NCBI GenBank assembly: GCA_948567375.1
Contig: OX419757.1
Location: forward strand, 67,835,836 to 67,899,835
Length of the DNA stretch: 64,000 nt
Direction of reading: 5' to 3'
Origin: Lunularia cruciata
Lineage: Eukaryota > Streptophyta > Marchantiopsida > Lunulariales > Lunulariaceae
Shown: piece by piece, positions 33,415 through 46,353 of the stretch
Layout: the number at the start of each line of letters is the position of its first letter
Numbering within the stretch: position 1 is the stretch's first letter
Made by a program: the position numbers and the translations under genes
The notes under the pieces: generated by a model
Told to the model about the DNA's origin: nothing
Seen by the model: the letters and a program-made list of their open reading frames with translations, nothing else
The model's database searches: none

Positions 33415-33945
33415 CAATAGTTAGATATGTTATCTAGAGGTAAAAATTGGTTTCGTAACATATGGAATGATATTATGAATGATGTGCTAGATAGATCAGA
33501 TAGAAGTGTCACCAAAAGAGTACTTCTACTAATAGAGTAAGAGTTTAAAACAGCCTAAATATTTTAGAGTCAATTTTGGAAAACCAAATAGATGAATTAG
33601 ACCTAAAAGATGTGCAAATTATTCTCCCAAGAATAAAGAGACTTGATTTCTCTCCCACCCTTTATTATTTCATCGAGAGCTTTTCAACAATATCTCACCC
33701 ACGTGATTTTGAGATTCCTAGATGAAGATCCACTCTGATCTAATATTGGTTGACCAACCAGATATAATTAGAACTGACATGTCACAAACCCATGTATCTG
33801 ATCCAAGGGTGGAGCTCCTTTGTGAGAATAATCTTTGTTTTATAATAAAGACAAAGTGTTCCTTTGGGGCATCGGAGTATTGAGTGTGAAGCTTTGTGTT
33901 TCTTTTCATGTATTTCTCTTAAGGTCTCCTATCCTCAGAAGATTA
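33415..33945. repeat. Dispersed repeat, copy B
   Basis: It aligns with copy A at 29460-30160 in the same orientation (TGTCACCAAAAGAGTACTTC, ACATGTCAC, CCATGTATCTGATCCAA, AAAGTGTTCCTTTGGGGCAT and GTGTTTCTT blocks). It lacks the internal 140-bp duplication of copy A, so that duplication is specific to copy A. Confidence 0.6.
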
Positions 33946-36900
33946 CATAAGTGAAGATAAATCTAACTTGCATAATAAGATTTTAAAATATTTATAATTT
34001 GATAATAATTAATAATCCTTATCATATTATCTCTTTTCTAGTACTTTCTAAACTTTGAAATTTTATTTAAGACTAGTTAACAAAACTAAAGATTAACAAC
34101 AACATTTTGCATTTTTATTTTTATTATCTATATTAAAATTTTAAAATAGAAGAAAAATATCTAATTGTATGATCATAAAGCTGTCAACTTAGTTCATCAA
34201 TTGCTAGGTATTTAAATTTTATTAAGAAAATATGTGTAAAACTATATAGAAAAAGCATCAATTCCCTTAATTTCCTTATACCTAAAAGGAAATATGTATA
34301 TTTTTTAACACTCAAAAGCTATGATAAATTAATTTAGAGTCTAAATAAAATAAAGAATCAAATAAGAAAAGATGAGATCTCTCATAATATTAGAGATAAG
34401 TAAATAAATAAATAAATGTATTCCTTCTAACTTGCTAATCATTATAACAAGGCAAAAAAAATAGATATATAGATTTAACTATATAATATTTCTAGTTTGC
34501 TTTTTAACTTTGTATCTTGTTTTGCAACATCATGGTGAAGGTTATAATATTTTAACTTTGGCTGAATATCTTACATAAAATCAGTTTTTATAATTATAAT
34601 TATTTTTAATATTTATTGTATTTAAGCTTTTAGTACATTAGTATTACCTATAACAAAGTGTAACAAAGGTTAATCATGATAAAATAAATATTACAATGGT
34701 ATCAAATTATATTATCATATTTTTGGATGAATATAGCATATCTTCATGGAATGATTAATCTAAAGTTCATTTTATTTAACCTTAACAACGATAACTTAGT
34801 TTGAAATAGTCTTGGTAAATTTGTTTAGATCCCACATGATTCCAATAAAACTATAAGTTTACTAGTCCAAATTTAGATAATTAATTTGAACTTTGAGACT
34901 GACTATTATCTCAAGTTAGCAACTAGACATCTAAATTAATATGATAGAGACCTAACCAGTTCTTTTTGGAATTATAAGTTTTCTATTATAGTTTGATGCA
35001 TCAAGTCTATGTTATATATTTGAGCAGAATTATAAATTTTAATATATCTTGAGTAATTGGCTTACAGATTTGAGGGCAAATATCATTTTAAAGAGAAGAT
35101 TATCTTTATATGAGGATATTGGTTTAATGCTATATTTAAGATATTAATGATCATGAGCATTCATAAATAAATACAATATGGGATTACACATTGCCTAGTA
35201 AAGAGGAATATATTAGTTATAAATAATACATCCAACTAGAATAATAAGTAAGTACTGACTTGTTAGCCAAAAGTATTAATTCTTAAGAGAACAAACACAC
35301 TGAATGAACCTTATATTAAATTACTAAAAATATTTCTAATAACTTAAAATTTATACTAAGAAAAACTAATATTCTATAATCATACAAAATAAATCTTGAG
35401 TACAAGAAACATACTTATTTTAGTTAGAGAATTTTGTATTTCAAGTTCAAGTTTCCTTTTTAATTAGATCTTTATCTAATTGGTTGAATTATCAAAGATG
35501 TAAAGAGTAAATCTTACTTTTTGCTCTACATGAAACTTAATTAAGATATAATAAAAATACATAATTATAGAATATATAGCTAAATTTAAATGTATTATTT
35601 ATCCTAAAATTTAATTTAATTTTTTTTCAACCTAAAATAGAATATCTTATACTCATGTACATCTTTTGAATACAGAGAATATTACTGAATATCAGCTACA
35701 AAGTTAGTTTTCTTTCAATTTTCTAATCCTGTAAAATCCATAATATGCATTTTAATTATATAGACCTACAATATGTATATATAATAACTAGGTAATTTAT
35801 ATAATTTTAGATATCTTAAATTAGAACAAATCAGTTGCTTAAATATAAAGCTAAGATAACTTTATATTCCAAGCTATATTTAAAAATTTATGATATTTTT
35901 ATTCCATTAAATTTTTTAGTTTTATAATAATAATATAATTCTCATTGATTTTAAAAATTTAAAAATTTAAAAATTTCTTAATATTTTACCTTTATAAGAC
36001 AAACAATTTTTTTTCTTTATTATTTACTTATTACATTCATAATCCTTATTATTGGATTTTTAGGGTAATCTATAATATTTTTAAATTACACTCATTTTTC
36101 TTATAATATTTTTTGATTAAATTTAATGGAATTTTTTGTTATTTATATTAAAAAATTATCTAATTGGCTTAGAATAAATTGAGAGCAATAAATTAAGCCC
36201 TCGTAAACTATAATCTAACAAATTCATAACCTTACTAGCTTAAATTCCAAAAAGTATTTCTTGTTCATAACATATAGCTAACAAGAATCATATAACTATC
36301 TTATAAAAATATTCAACCGATATATGGAAACTAAGAGGATATCCATTTGCAAGGATAAAAGATGATGACATATTAAATCTGATGCACATTCATATCTTTC
36401 TAATTTATATTGTACATATTTTTATTTATGTATATAATTTCATATTCATAGATAAAATTTCTTAGAATTACTTATTAAAATAAAATAAAACCATATTTAG
36501 GAATTAATTAATAATTAAATCTTGACCTATAGCAAATAAATGAGATGTTTTTAGATACAGTATATTTAAAACATAAATGAAGTTATGTCATAGCCATAAC
36601 TCTAATAAAATAAATTTAATATATAATATTATCAGATTTTAATATTAATTCCATTTGAATTAACACCTTGTGAAAATATTTATACTCTTGATGATTGTTT
36701 TATAAACTAAACTTTAATTGTAAAAAATTATTCCTCAACATATTCTCTTGGTTAAGGTATACTGAAAATCACATAAATCACAAGTCTTATGCATATTGAT
36801 ATGCTTTAATCATATATTGTAGTTATTCCAAGACTATTAGATTTAGCTTGATAGAACTTATGTACTACAAAATTGCTACTTAAGTTTTAATATCTAAGAC

Positions 36901-37280
36901 AAAGGGTATCTCCATTAGACATATCTTACTACAATGAAAATGCTAATTCCATACCCCATATCTTAGAGAAGCTGACAATATTTTGAATTCTGTTCTGTGA
37001 AGATATTTCGCACTTGCTAATGCATGTATCATTTCAAAAGCTTCAAAAAACTTAGGTTAATCATAGATAAGAATGTTCTGAATCTCAAATCATAGAGTAG
37101 ACCTTGCTCCCTTCCCAAAGTTGTCCTGCGTTTGGACGTTATGAGGGAAAAACAAATGAGGATCTCTCAAATTCAAATTTCTCAAATTCTTAAGAAATTA
37201 AGAACATAAAACAAAAATCTTTATGTTGAATTAGAAAAAATGAAAATACTTTTATAACCACTGCGACTTGATGATGATAT
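33946..37280. other. Very AT-rich desert
   Basis: About 3.3 kb with no open frame of length, visibly more AT-rich than anything else in the window. Poly-A/T runs are common, and a short 8-bp tandem run (TTTAAAAA units) lies at 35950-35976. No organellar gene, telomeric array or repeat terminus was seen. Confidence 0.5.
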
Positions 37281-37283
37281 CAA

Positions 37284-37461
37284 CTCAAGTCTAAGGTGAT
37301 GAAAAGGATAAGAATCGTATTCATTACACACATTACGAAGAGAAGTTTCCAAACTTCCAATTGATTGCAAAACTCAAGTCTAAGGTGATGAAAAGGATAA
37401 GATTCATATTCATTATACACATTACGAAGAGAAGTTTGCAAACTTCCAATTGATTGCAAAG
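37284..37461. repeat. 89-bp tandem duplication
   Basis: Two adjacent units start CTCAAGTCTAAGGTGATGAA at 37284 and 37373. They differ at only a handful of positions, so the duplication is fairly recent. It lies about 500 bp upstream of the DUF427 gene region. Confidence 0.85.
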
Positions 37462-37843
37462 CTCAAGTTGGAGAGAGATGTATGTGCGTGGCAAACTTCC
37501 ACGATAGTTGTACCAAAGATACCTCATCTTGCTTACAAAGAGTTAGATGAAAAGTAACGAAGATACAAAGAAGACCGAAAGATCCCATCAAGTCTTAGTA
37601 GGAACATCCTTTCACTTACAAGGAGTTAGAAGGCCCACTTAACTGGTGATATCTTCCAAACAAACTCAATTCACGAAAGGAGGAAGAGCAGTACAGTTCT
37701 TATCGCAAACTTGCAACGACCACGTAGTCAAGCTCCCTGTGCAGGTGACAAGTGGTCCAAGGCGTAACGTACAGTCGACGTGCTGAGAAGAAACCAGAGA
37801 TAAATCGGACTGAGAAGGAGGAGGGTACTGATGCTGGTATTGA

Positions 37844-38014
37844 ATGCGAATGAGAATGGCAGGTGTCTTTCACAAGCAAGCGATACAATTCTGCAGTTCA
37901 TGCCCTGCTCTCTTCTGCTCTTCCTTCTCTTCGAGTTATCACCGGTGTCGAGCACTTTTCGGAGGCTCAATAGCAACTAGCGCGGGACTCAGAGTTGCAG
38001 AACCAATTTGCAAG
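37844..38014 (+). other. Candidate first coding exon (targeting peptide) of the DUF427 gene
   Basis: An open frame starting ATGAGAATGAGAATGGC reaches a possible donor at 38015 (TTGCAAG|GTTCGG). Splicing to an acceptor at 38276 (TGTGTAG|GG) keeps frame (phase 0) and leads without a stop into the main ATG at 38340. The encoded 57 residues are rich in Ser, Cys, Arg and Ala and have no acidic residue before the last few positions, like an organelle presequence. The donor is weak, so this stays a hypothesis. Confidence 0.4.
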
Positions 38015-38339
38015 GTTCGGTTTAGTTTCTCTCGGTCTTAATTGTTTCGATTGGTCTGTTGTTGATACATGATGGGTTCTGTAATATGTTCAGTTCTGAA
38101 TTTCACTTTAGTGAGGGGGAATTTTTGTATATGGATTAATGGATTCTGAGAATCTTTCTGTTGCTTTGAAAAAGGAGAGTTGCGTTGCTGAAACTGACGG
38201 AATGTCTGGATCAATTTGCTTGAAGTTTTGATTGAATGTCGGTGAATGGATCGAGGAAACTTGTTTCTATGTGTAGGGAGAAGGTCGTCGTGGGCACTTA
38301 TCGTGGAACTGTTCTCGGAGGTTTAAGGCGAGTACAGTT

Positions 38340-40642
38340 ATGGCTGCTGTTACCAGGGAGCCTGTTGGACCGGGACAAGAATCTGTGTGGGATTACCCAA
38401 GACCACCTGCTCTAGAGCCAGTCAAGGAGAAGATAAAAATTGTCTTTAACGGTGAAACTATTGTGGACAGCCCCAACGCGTACAGAGTCCTCGAGACTAG
38501 CCATCCTCCAGGTTTGTCTCTACCCTCAAGTTCGCATAATGCTGAGCTGGAAATATGTTTGATGCAAAGAATGTGATGCACATTCGTTGGTTCTGTCCCC
38601 TGTCTCAAAGCGTTCGTAATCTGCACTATATTTACTTCCAGAATTATAAGATTTGCGGTCAAACAGGGTGGAGTACCACACATACTACACAGAATCACTT
38701 AGTACTTCTAGATTCTTGGTTTAAAGGCAATACACGCTGGAGGTAAGTTTTAAGATTGTCTACCATCTATGGACTTGCGACAAGAGGAATTCACTGGAGA
38801 CAAATTGGCGTCTTAGCCTTCTGATGAGTGTTTACAGTTTTTACTGCACTCTGGTAGTACTGAACCATATTCATTCTGAGTAGGTTTCGCTCGTTTTGTT
38901 TCGATGTTGTTGCTTTGGCCCCTTCTGCAAGTCCAGTGTGCAGTTATGGTATTTTCATATAGTAGCTCAAGATGGGTAGGATGCATCTTAGCTATTGCAT
39001 TTTTGCATTACGTCGGTGAAGATGAAAGATTAGGAAACCATTCTCAAGGAATAGTTGAAAAGGGCAACACAGAGTTCGCTCCTAGTACACTGGAGAAGTA
39101 CAAATTGAGTGGTCCATGCTGTCACAAGCGCACACAGCCAAGTGGTTTGTCGTCTACACATTTTGCCACGAAAGCCAGGAACTGGTTGTTTTAATCATCA
39201 GACTGTAATCATTTGCTCTGCCAGTGAACTATACTATCTTGGTGAATCTCCTACAGAATTTGAAATCTCATAGTCTTACATCTTGGGAAGAAGCTTTATC
39301 ATAGAAGCTTTCCAGCGATTTAGACGATTTTCAATCCTGATACGCTTCTAACATTGAATGGTTGAAGTGTAGTGCGAGAATTTCTATAAAGGATTGTAAG
39401 TTAGGAAGGTGAGTCCAGCAACCTGCAGAAGCCTTTTGAAATGTTTGAGATGATGTCCTTGGGATCCCTTTAACGTCGTAATGATCACGATTAGTGTGTC
39501 AGCACAAAATCATTCTTTTGCATGATGTTGTTCTAGTATCGTGCTACAAGATGTGATGCTGACGGTGTGCACGAAGAAGTTTGCCCGAGGTTCTGGGATC
39601 TGTTCTTTGCCAGTCACTGGTCGCTGGTCCCTACCAACTAGAGATAACTGTACCTCGTGATCTTAAGCCTACCCCTGTGATCTCTGGTGATTGCAAGATT
39701 GTGAGTTTTAGGCTGGAGCCCTTTTAGATCCAGTGTATTGTATTGACTTGTCATCTGGCCAAGACTGGAACTTTCAGCAAACCTAAGTAAGTTGTTTGAA
39801 GTCGTTTTTTCACTGCAGTTAAAACTGCCAGATTTCAATGGCAGAATAAGATTCCTAAATTTAAACTAAACTTGGTAAAGCAGGCAAGATCAACTAGTGG
39901 CAGCTGTTAGCCTGCCACATAAACTTAATGACTTTCTTGCTGCAATATTTCATGTTTGTGCCATATACTTGGCAATGACCATCCTTTTGGGTAAGGAACC
40001 ATGCCTGAAGTCAAAATGATTATTCTGTTTTCGACGCCTTGAGATTTGATTCTCCTCTAGACCGCAAACAGACTCGTCTATTCACGAACAGCAAAGTTAA
40101 ATTTGTTTTATTGCTATGAAATGGTTATGTAGGTGAGATCAGCATTCTACAATCTATTACCGACTTTGGAGTAGGAATGTTGGTCACAGAAGGCTGTAGT
40201 CTAAATGCTCATGTCAAGTCTTACTCGTCTATTTATCATTGTCCTTTGTTGCTGTACTTGATACTTGGTGGCTTCACACTTTATTAACGCTTCAGTTTTT
40301 TGGGATTTATACGCAGTTTATTACGTGCCAGCTGCGGATGTTAAAATGGAGCATTTAACTCGATCAGCTGGTAGTTCGTTTTGCGAATGGAAAGGCAGTG
40401 CTACTTGGTGGACTTTGACGGTTGGTGCCAAGACTGCAGAGAAGGTCTCGTGGAGCTATGAAGATCCAACTGACTCGTTTCTTCCATTGAAAGGTTACCT
40501 CGCTTTCTACGCAGGACCAATGGATGCATGCTATGTTGGAGAAGAACTTGCTCAACCCCAACCTGGGAATTTCTACGGTGGTTGGGTCACATCCAAAATC
40601 GTCGGACCATTCAAGGGTGGACCTGGGTCTTGGGGATGGTAG
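38340..40642 (+). CDS. DUF427 (PF04248) family protein
   Basis: Two exons, 38340-38511 and 40317-40642, joined across a 1805-bp GT-AG intron in phase 1, give 165 residues. Exon 1 holds GQESVWDYPRPPALEPV, VFNGETIVDSPNAYRVLETS and HPP. Exon 2 continues YYVPAADV, SSFCEWKGSATWW, SWSYEDP, LAFYAGPMDACYVGEE and the end FYGGWVTSKIVGPFKGGPGS. This is the complete, well-conserved DUF427 domain, which I recall mainly from bacteria, fungi and some algae. Its biochemical role is unknown despite an older label as a nucleotidyltransferase-like domain. The exon junction falls inside the conserved HPP-VYY motif, so the splice is well supported. An upstream exon (37844-38014 joined to 38277) may add an N-terminal organelle-targeting peptide, giving 243 residues. 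Neighbouring sequence on both sides is non-coding. Confidence 0.9.
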
Positions 40643-42011
40643 TGATAGAAATCCATTTATTTATGTCCTCCCAAGATGCACCTGTCATCGAACCCTTGCT
40701 TGTTAACCCAGGGTGACATACCATGTGTAAAGTCTTGTGAACCGAAAAGTGCACGAGCTTCATTTCACAAGAGTTACGTTTAGATGTGTTAGATGACTGA
40801 TATTACTGTATCAATAGGAAGAGCCTTTTCTGGCTATCGTCAATCCTGAAGCAACAGTTTTTTATTTACTCGTTACGCGAGGCCAACCATCTAATGTAAA
40901 ATTGGAATGAGTTTGACATATAGCTGAAGTAATTGTTCAGTCGAGACTTGTGTTCTACGATTCAGTCAAAACGTAATATCGGTGACAGTAGCCGTGGTTC
41001 TGTGGCTTATGTTACCGTAACGTTCAGATGTTAAGGATTGCTTCAAATACTCGAGTTTGATCTCTTAAGCTCTGGGTTGGGCCACAAGATCTAGGCACTT
41101 GACAATGAACCCAATATTAGAACTGTTCTTTCATTGCCTAGTTACCATAGTTTGGGCTTCTATTCGTGCTTTGTTTATCAAGACAGTAATATTGGAGGCA
41201 CGATTGTGTACTTACAGAACATCAATGGCACGCACTTTTAGACAGAGCTTCCTAACGACAATCTTTTTGGAAGACTCTCACCGTTCAATTCTGAATTCAG
41301 CGTTCTGGAATCCTAAAGACGACAATTCAAGCTCTAAGACTTTCTTACCTATGAGCATATGAAGATATCTCTCTTGGATGGTAGTTCATACAGATTACAT
41401 TTTAAGAATGTGATTTTATAGGTATTGCCTACTTTCTACTCTGGAGTTTTTCCACTCATTTTGTCAACAAATCAACAAACCTATCCATGTTTGCTTATTT
41501 CAGTGCCTACCCCCTTGTCCTATCCTGGTACCTGTAAAGAGACTATCTCTTTTGTCAACCACGTTGCTTGATATTAAATGTCAAATACGATGACTCTTAT
41601 GTAACACGACGTATATGCACACGCTTAGATCACAAAACGAGAACTTATTTGGGGAAGTGGCGACGCACTACCAGAAGATAATTCCTTACCAAAAGAATTT
41701 ATCGTGGCGTAGTTTCTGTTTCTTATGTTTATGCTTTAGCATGAGTGAACGCGCTCCCAAGTACTGGTAAATCTCATTACTGCAGGATTGCAGGGAATGG
41801 CACGCGCATTTGCCGAATATCGTCATCATATATCCATCTATAGGAGAAAGATGGTATAAACTGGATATAGATCAAGTTGTCCATTCTTTTAAAGGGGTAA
41901 AAGAGAAAATCCTTTGGACTTAACTGTTGGGCAAAAGAGAGCACCTTTTGGACGGACAGAAATTGGGTGACAATGCGATGTATGTTACAGTTGGAGAATA
42001 TTGAGATTAAT
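40643..42011. other. 3' flank of the DUF427 gene, no gene seen
   Basis: It probably begins with the 3' untranslated region. The plus-strand frame at 41099-41362 resembles nothing known. Confidence 0.4.
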
Positions 42012-42386
42012 TTATTTGAAATGGCTAGGTGTAACTAAAGCATCGAGTAGATCAAGAGGACTCTGTAGTGAAACCCATTGTCCGAAAGACGCAACATTGA
42101 TGCGAAGATGACCAAATCTGGTGAAGGAATTTACCATTTGATGATGCAATTTTATATCATCTCTGGTTAGATTGCATTTTAGATGGTCATATTCAAGTTC
42201 AGCAATACTCCAAATTTCCGGCTTGCCTAACAAATCACAGATGTAGTTATTTGAACGTCTAAGATCTGAAAAATAATGAATCCTAGATAAATAATGTTTA
42301 GGAATGGTGATAGTTCTATTCTTTATGCAGAGAGCGACTTGTCTTGCAGACTTGTTTGGAAGGTGTGTAATGTAAGTACTGCCCAT
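42012..42386 (-). CDS. Hypothetical 124-codon frame, doubtful
   Basis: One uninterrupted frame starting MGSTYITHLPNKSARQVAL and ending PSHFK. The composition is protein-like and includes an ICDLLGKPEIWSIAELEYDH stretch, but I cannot assign a family. It has no neighbouring exons, promoter signals or duplicates in the window. It could be a short gene, an exon remnant or chance. Confidence 0.2.
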   Translation of the reverse strand: MGSTYITHLPNKSARQVALCIKNRTITIPKHYLSRIHYFSDLRRSNNYICDLLGKPEIWSIAELEYDHLKCNLTRDDIKLHHQMVNSFTRFGHLRINVASFGQWVSLQSPLDLLDALVTPSHFK

Positions 42387-44489
42387 GCGGGATCAATCTG
42401 CTTTGGTTATCAATCTTTATTCTAGACTAATCTTGGCAAATGGATAGATCTTTATGTTTGGTTCAGTTTGATTCGTGGAAATCATGAACGGAAAGCGACA
42501 TGAGGAACAGTGTTAATGTTAAACACTTCCAAACACTATCAATAGAAAAGCAGATAATACATCAGTGAAACTCCACGAACATGCATGCTCGGTTGCTCTA
42601 TTGCCGAGATTCAAGCAATATCATATGATCTATTCCGTATTGAGCAAGATTTTATCTAATTTTTACGCCATGTTCAATTATCAGTATATGTCTTAGCCCG
42701 TGTGTCCCCGTCAAACATACGCACTGAACACTCATATTTCACCAAAGGAAAATCAAGATCAAAATATTATTTGTCCTTTCTCCGCAGTGATACAACAGAT
42801 CCCACGATCCATTGTGATATCGTCCCTACCCCTTCAATTGTGGTGCATAATCAGATTTCACTTTGTGATGAAATGTCGGGAACCCATCTCTAAACTAAAT
42901 GGGGATTCATGAACTTTAGGTTCATGAATTTCCAAATAGTTTTAATCGTGGTTAGATGTAGCTTACCATGTCCACTTGTGTGGAGGATTCTTTACTCGCA
43001 ATAGAGAACCATCGTATATTATTGTAAGGTAACCTTATTAGTAAAATATATCTTTTCTCTCTATAATATGTTGTGGTGTGCTATAGTGTGCTTCTAATAC
43101 ATGGATAGGTAACTCCTCTCTGTATGATTCAGAACTTGCATGTCTAAGGCTTGAATAGTTCATAAATGGACTTGTAAGTGTGAAAGAATTTCTTGAAGAA
43201 TTTCCTCAAAGAGATGAAAATCTTCTTAGATATCTTGAAGTATTTCATGACGGTTTAGCTGCAATCGTACTGATGAGATTGATGAGATTTTCTTTTTTAC
43301 ATTTACAAAGTTACACTTACTTCATATTGGGGCTTAATTCCACTTTACTCTCTTGGATTTTGTACGGTTTGATGAATTATCCCCATCCTATTTGTTTCTT
43401 ATGTGCATCACATTATGTATTTAATATGATGATTGACACTTGTTGGGATGACTGTCTTTCACAAGATTTGAACCATCGGCGAATCTATGTGTTTATAGAC
43501 TGATTAACACTCACTCTTTTCTAAATTAGACACTTATTATTCAACCAATATCCTCTGTTAAATATTTCATTTTATCAATTAATAAAGAAAAATATTACCA
43601 ACGGAGCACAAGGACGCTAATATATATTGATAATAATCTTATCACTCCGTATCGATGTATATATCAATGTCTACACGTGCGTGAATGTAGAGAATCTAGG
43701 GAGGTTCGAGCGGAATCAGAATACTAGTGCCATTCTCCTTTGTGTCGATGTACAAGTTCCATGAAAAGGAGAAAGAGAGACATCACGCATGTGGAACTTG
43801 ATGAGACACTGCGCGTGAAATATTACCTGCTCGACTTAAGAATTCTCCTGTAGTCTTGACTAGAGGACCAAAAAAGAATTTTCTCTCCTCCTACTTACTC
43901 TTCACCATTGCTCGTAGTCATTTGTGTTGAAAGTACATTTGAGATGGAAGTACATGTCACATTGATATAACATGCATCTATATTATAGATGCTAAGGTTT
44001 GTACATAACATTTAGCATCCAACTGCGGTACAAGTTAGTGTTAGAATATTTAAGTCTTACCTTTGAGAGAGCGTATGGTTTACTCCATCAAGTTTTGTGT
44101 GAGATAGTCAAGAAGCTTGAGTAACAGGATGTGTGAACAATAGGCTGGAGACGGAAGGCTTGACAACATGAACAAGTTTTTCATTAGCTTAGAACCTGCA
44201 CACTGGCTTGCAGGTATTCCATCCTTCATTTCATCCGACTAGATTTGCAATAAGAGGAAACTTGCAGAAGTGCCTTGTATACCTTTCATGTTTTTCTTAT
44301 GTTGTGTAGATTTGCATCAGTATTTATGATAGTTTTCAGTAGGTTATGTGCACATGTTTCACAATGTGTCAAGAGTGATAAAAGATTATTCTTGGTGTAG
44401 AATTTTAGAGAGATTGAGAGACTAGAAGAGATCTTTAAGATTTGAGAGTAGATTGGGACACAATGGGAACAAACAACAATGTGAAGGAC
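42387..44489. other. Intergenic, nothing supported
   Basis: The open frame at 43180-43503 is hydrophobic and resembles no family; it is probably chance. The stretch just before 44490 may be the leader or LTR of the copia fossil, but no termini were found. Confidence 0.35.
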
Positions 44490-45520
44490 ATAACACGCAT
44501 TAGTCAATTCAACATGGAGAATTTCTTGATTTGGAAATTCAAGATGATTATCCCCTTCAAGTCAAAAAGACTTGCAAGTATTGTAATGGTACAAAGAGTA
44601 TAGAACAAGGAATAGCAGGTGGAAGAGAGATAGATTAGAAGAGCAAGAATACTAGTATAAAAATGGACATTGGTGCTCTCATAGAAGAGAAGTATTTACA
44701 AAGACAAATCAATTGTAGAACCATAAGCCAGATGTGGAGTAGATTATTTATGTTACATGAGCAATGTGCTTCAAAGAACAAGCACGTTCTCCACTAGAGA
44801 TTCCTTCAATTACAAATGAAACCAAGAGAAGAGATAATGGGTTTTATTACCAAAGTAGAAGCACTCACTATTTAGTTGAGTAAATTTGGTGTTAGAATAG
44901 ACTATACTTCAATCATCACCAAGATTATATTTGTAGTTTTCCATAAGCTTATCACCATATAATAGCCGCAGGGAATAATGTACCTAAGGAGCAATAGACC
45001 ATTGATAGACTCATTGCAAGACTACTCAAGGAAGAAACCTTGAACACATATACAGAGGAGAAAGAAGAGAGTTCATAGGAGAGGCCTTTCTTGCTACCAA
45101 TAGAAGAAGTATTAGAGGTAGCAACAAAGGCAAAACTCAAAAGAAGACCAACATTTCTGAACTCAAGATGAACAAGCCACAATAAATGCAGAAACAAGGG
45201 GCAGTAGGCAAGAGAATGCAGAGGTGAGCAGAACCTCCCAAAAAGAAAGCAGCATACTATGGCTTATCCTAAAAGTCAAGCTAATGCTCTAACTACATAT
45301 AGTATTGCATTTGCTACTAGTTCTAGCACTACCATAATGATGTCATTTAGACAATGATGTTTGATATGCTGATGGAGGAGCTTTAGAGCACATGACCAAT
45401 AAACAAGAGTGGTTCCAAGATTTCAAGAAGATTGAAGAAGGAACATGGCCCATCTATGTTGCTCACGATTGGAAGGTTTGGGTTGCTAGAGTGGAAGATA
45501 TCCCAATTTCTTCTTAACTT
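44490..45520 (+). mobile_element. Ty1/copia retrotransposon fossil, gag to protease part
   Basis: An opening NMENFLIWKFKM-type segment, a central gag (UBN2-like) segment around 44740-45100 with QLQMKPREEIMGFITKVEAL, and a protease-start segment near 45390 with ALEHMTNKQEWFQDF and GTWPIYVA followed by KVWVA identify copia-type gag and protease. No integrase or reverse transcriptase follows, and no LTR was found. It is broken at several points and looks old. Confidence 0.75.
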
Positions 45521-46038
45521 GGAAGAACTCCTCTAATAACTATTATTCCAATGACTATATTGTGCATCATCATCACTATATTGTGCATTGATGAGGTTAT
45601 GGTTAGGTTTTTGTAAATAATAGTATTTTTAAACACCATAAGAATCAAGACAAAGAGAAGTAATCATAGAAAACATTAAAACCTATAGAAATTAAATAAA
45701 GTATATATCAAAAGTGACTTATTGAAAGAGAAATTTAAATTAATCATTATCAAGAGAGTTTTTGGAAAAGGAGTTGAAAGAAATAAGTAGGGAAATCAAA
45801 AATTTGAAAAAGCATTTCAGATCTATCAATATACCATGGCTTTACCATAATGATCATCATTATAGACCTAAGTGAAATGTACCCATTTTGAAGCACAATA
45901 TAGTCCAAGATGTAGTAAATTGCTCCAAGTTGTAAATAAATTTGGGTGGTGTCTCTCTTTCCAACAAATCACATAGATGACCATTGATGAGGTTGTGATT
46001 AGGTTTACCTTTTGTATAGATATGGATAAATATTAACA

Positions 46039-46353
46039 AAGAAGAAGAATCAACTTGCTTGTGAATAAAGATGTAGGTTGAGACAATCATGGATATTTTA
46101 TCTATAATATATATTTTTCATAAATTAATATATGATAGGAAGAGGCCAATTTGATTAAGGACAACAATTTGATTGAAGAAGGATTAACTACATACCAAGA
46201 AGAAGAAATCAACTTGGTTATGAAAGATTTAGGCACATATAATGGGTCTTTCATCTACAATTTTTTTAATAAACTGATGTATTATAAGAAAAGGTCAATT
46301 TGATTAAGGAGAAAAATTTGATTGAGAAGGAATAGCTATAGTAAGTGGTATAA
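46039..46353. repeat. Diverged 158-bp tandem duplication
   Basis: Two units start AAGAAGAAGAATCAACTTG (46039) and AAGAAGAAGAAATCAACTTG (46197). Both end with a GGCCAATTTGATTAAGGA or GGTCAATTTGATTAAGGA block and AATTTGATTGA. Confidence 0.65.

Noticed and set aside
33946-37280. An organellar DNA insertion, suggested by high A+T
   Set aside because: Plastid or mitochondrial DNA of this length should show recognisable genes or tRNAs, and none was seen.
43180-43503. A possible membrane protein of 107 residues
   Set aside because: It is hydrophobic only because the DNA is T-rich; no family match, no signals and no conserved motifs.
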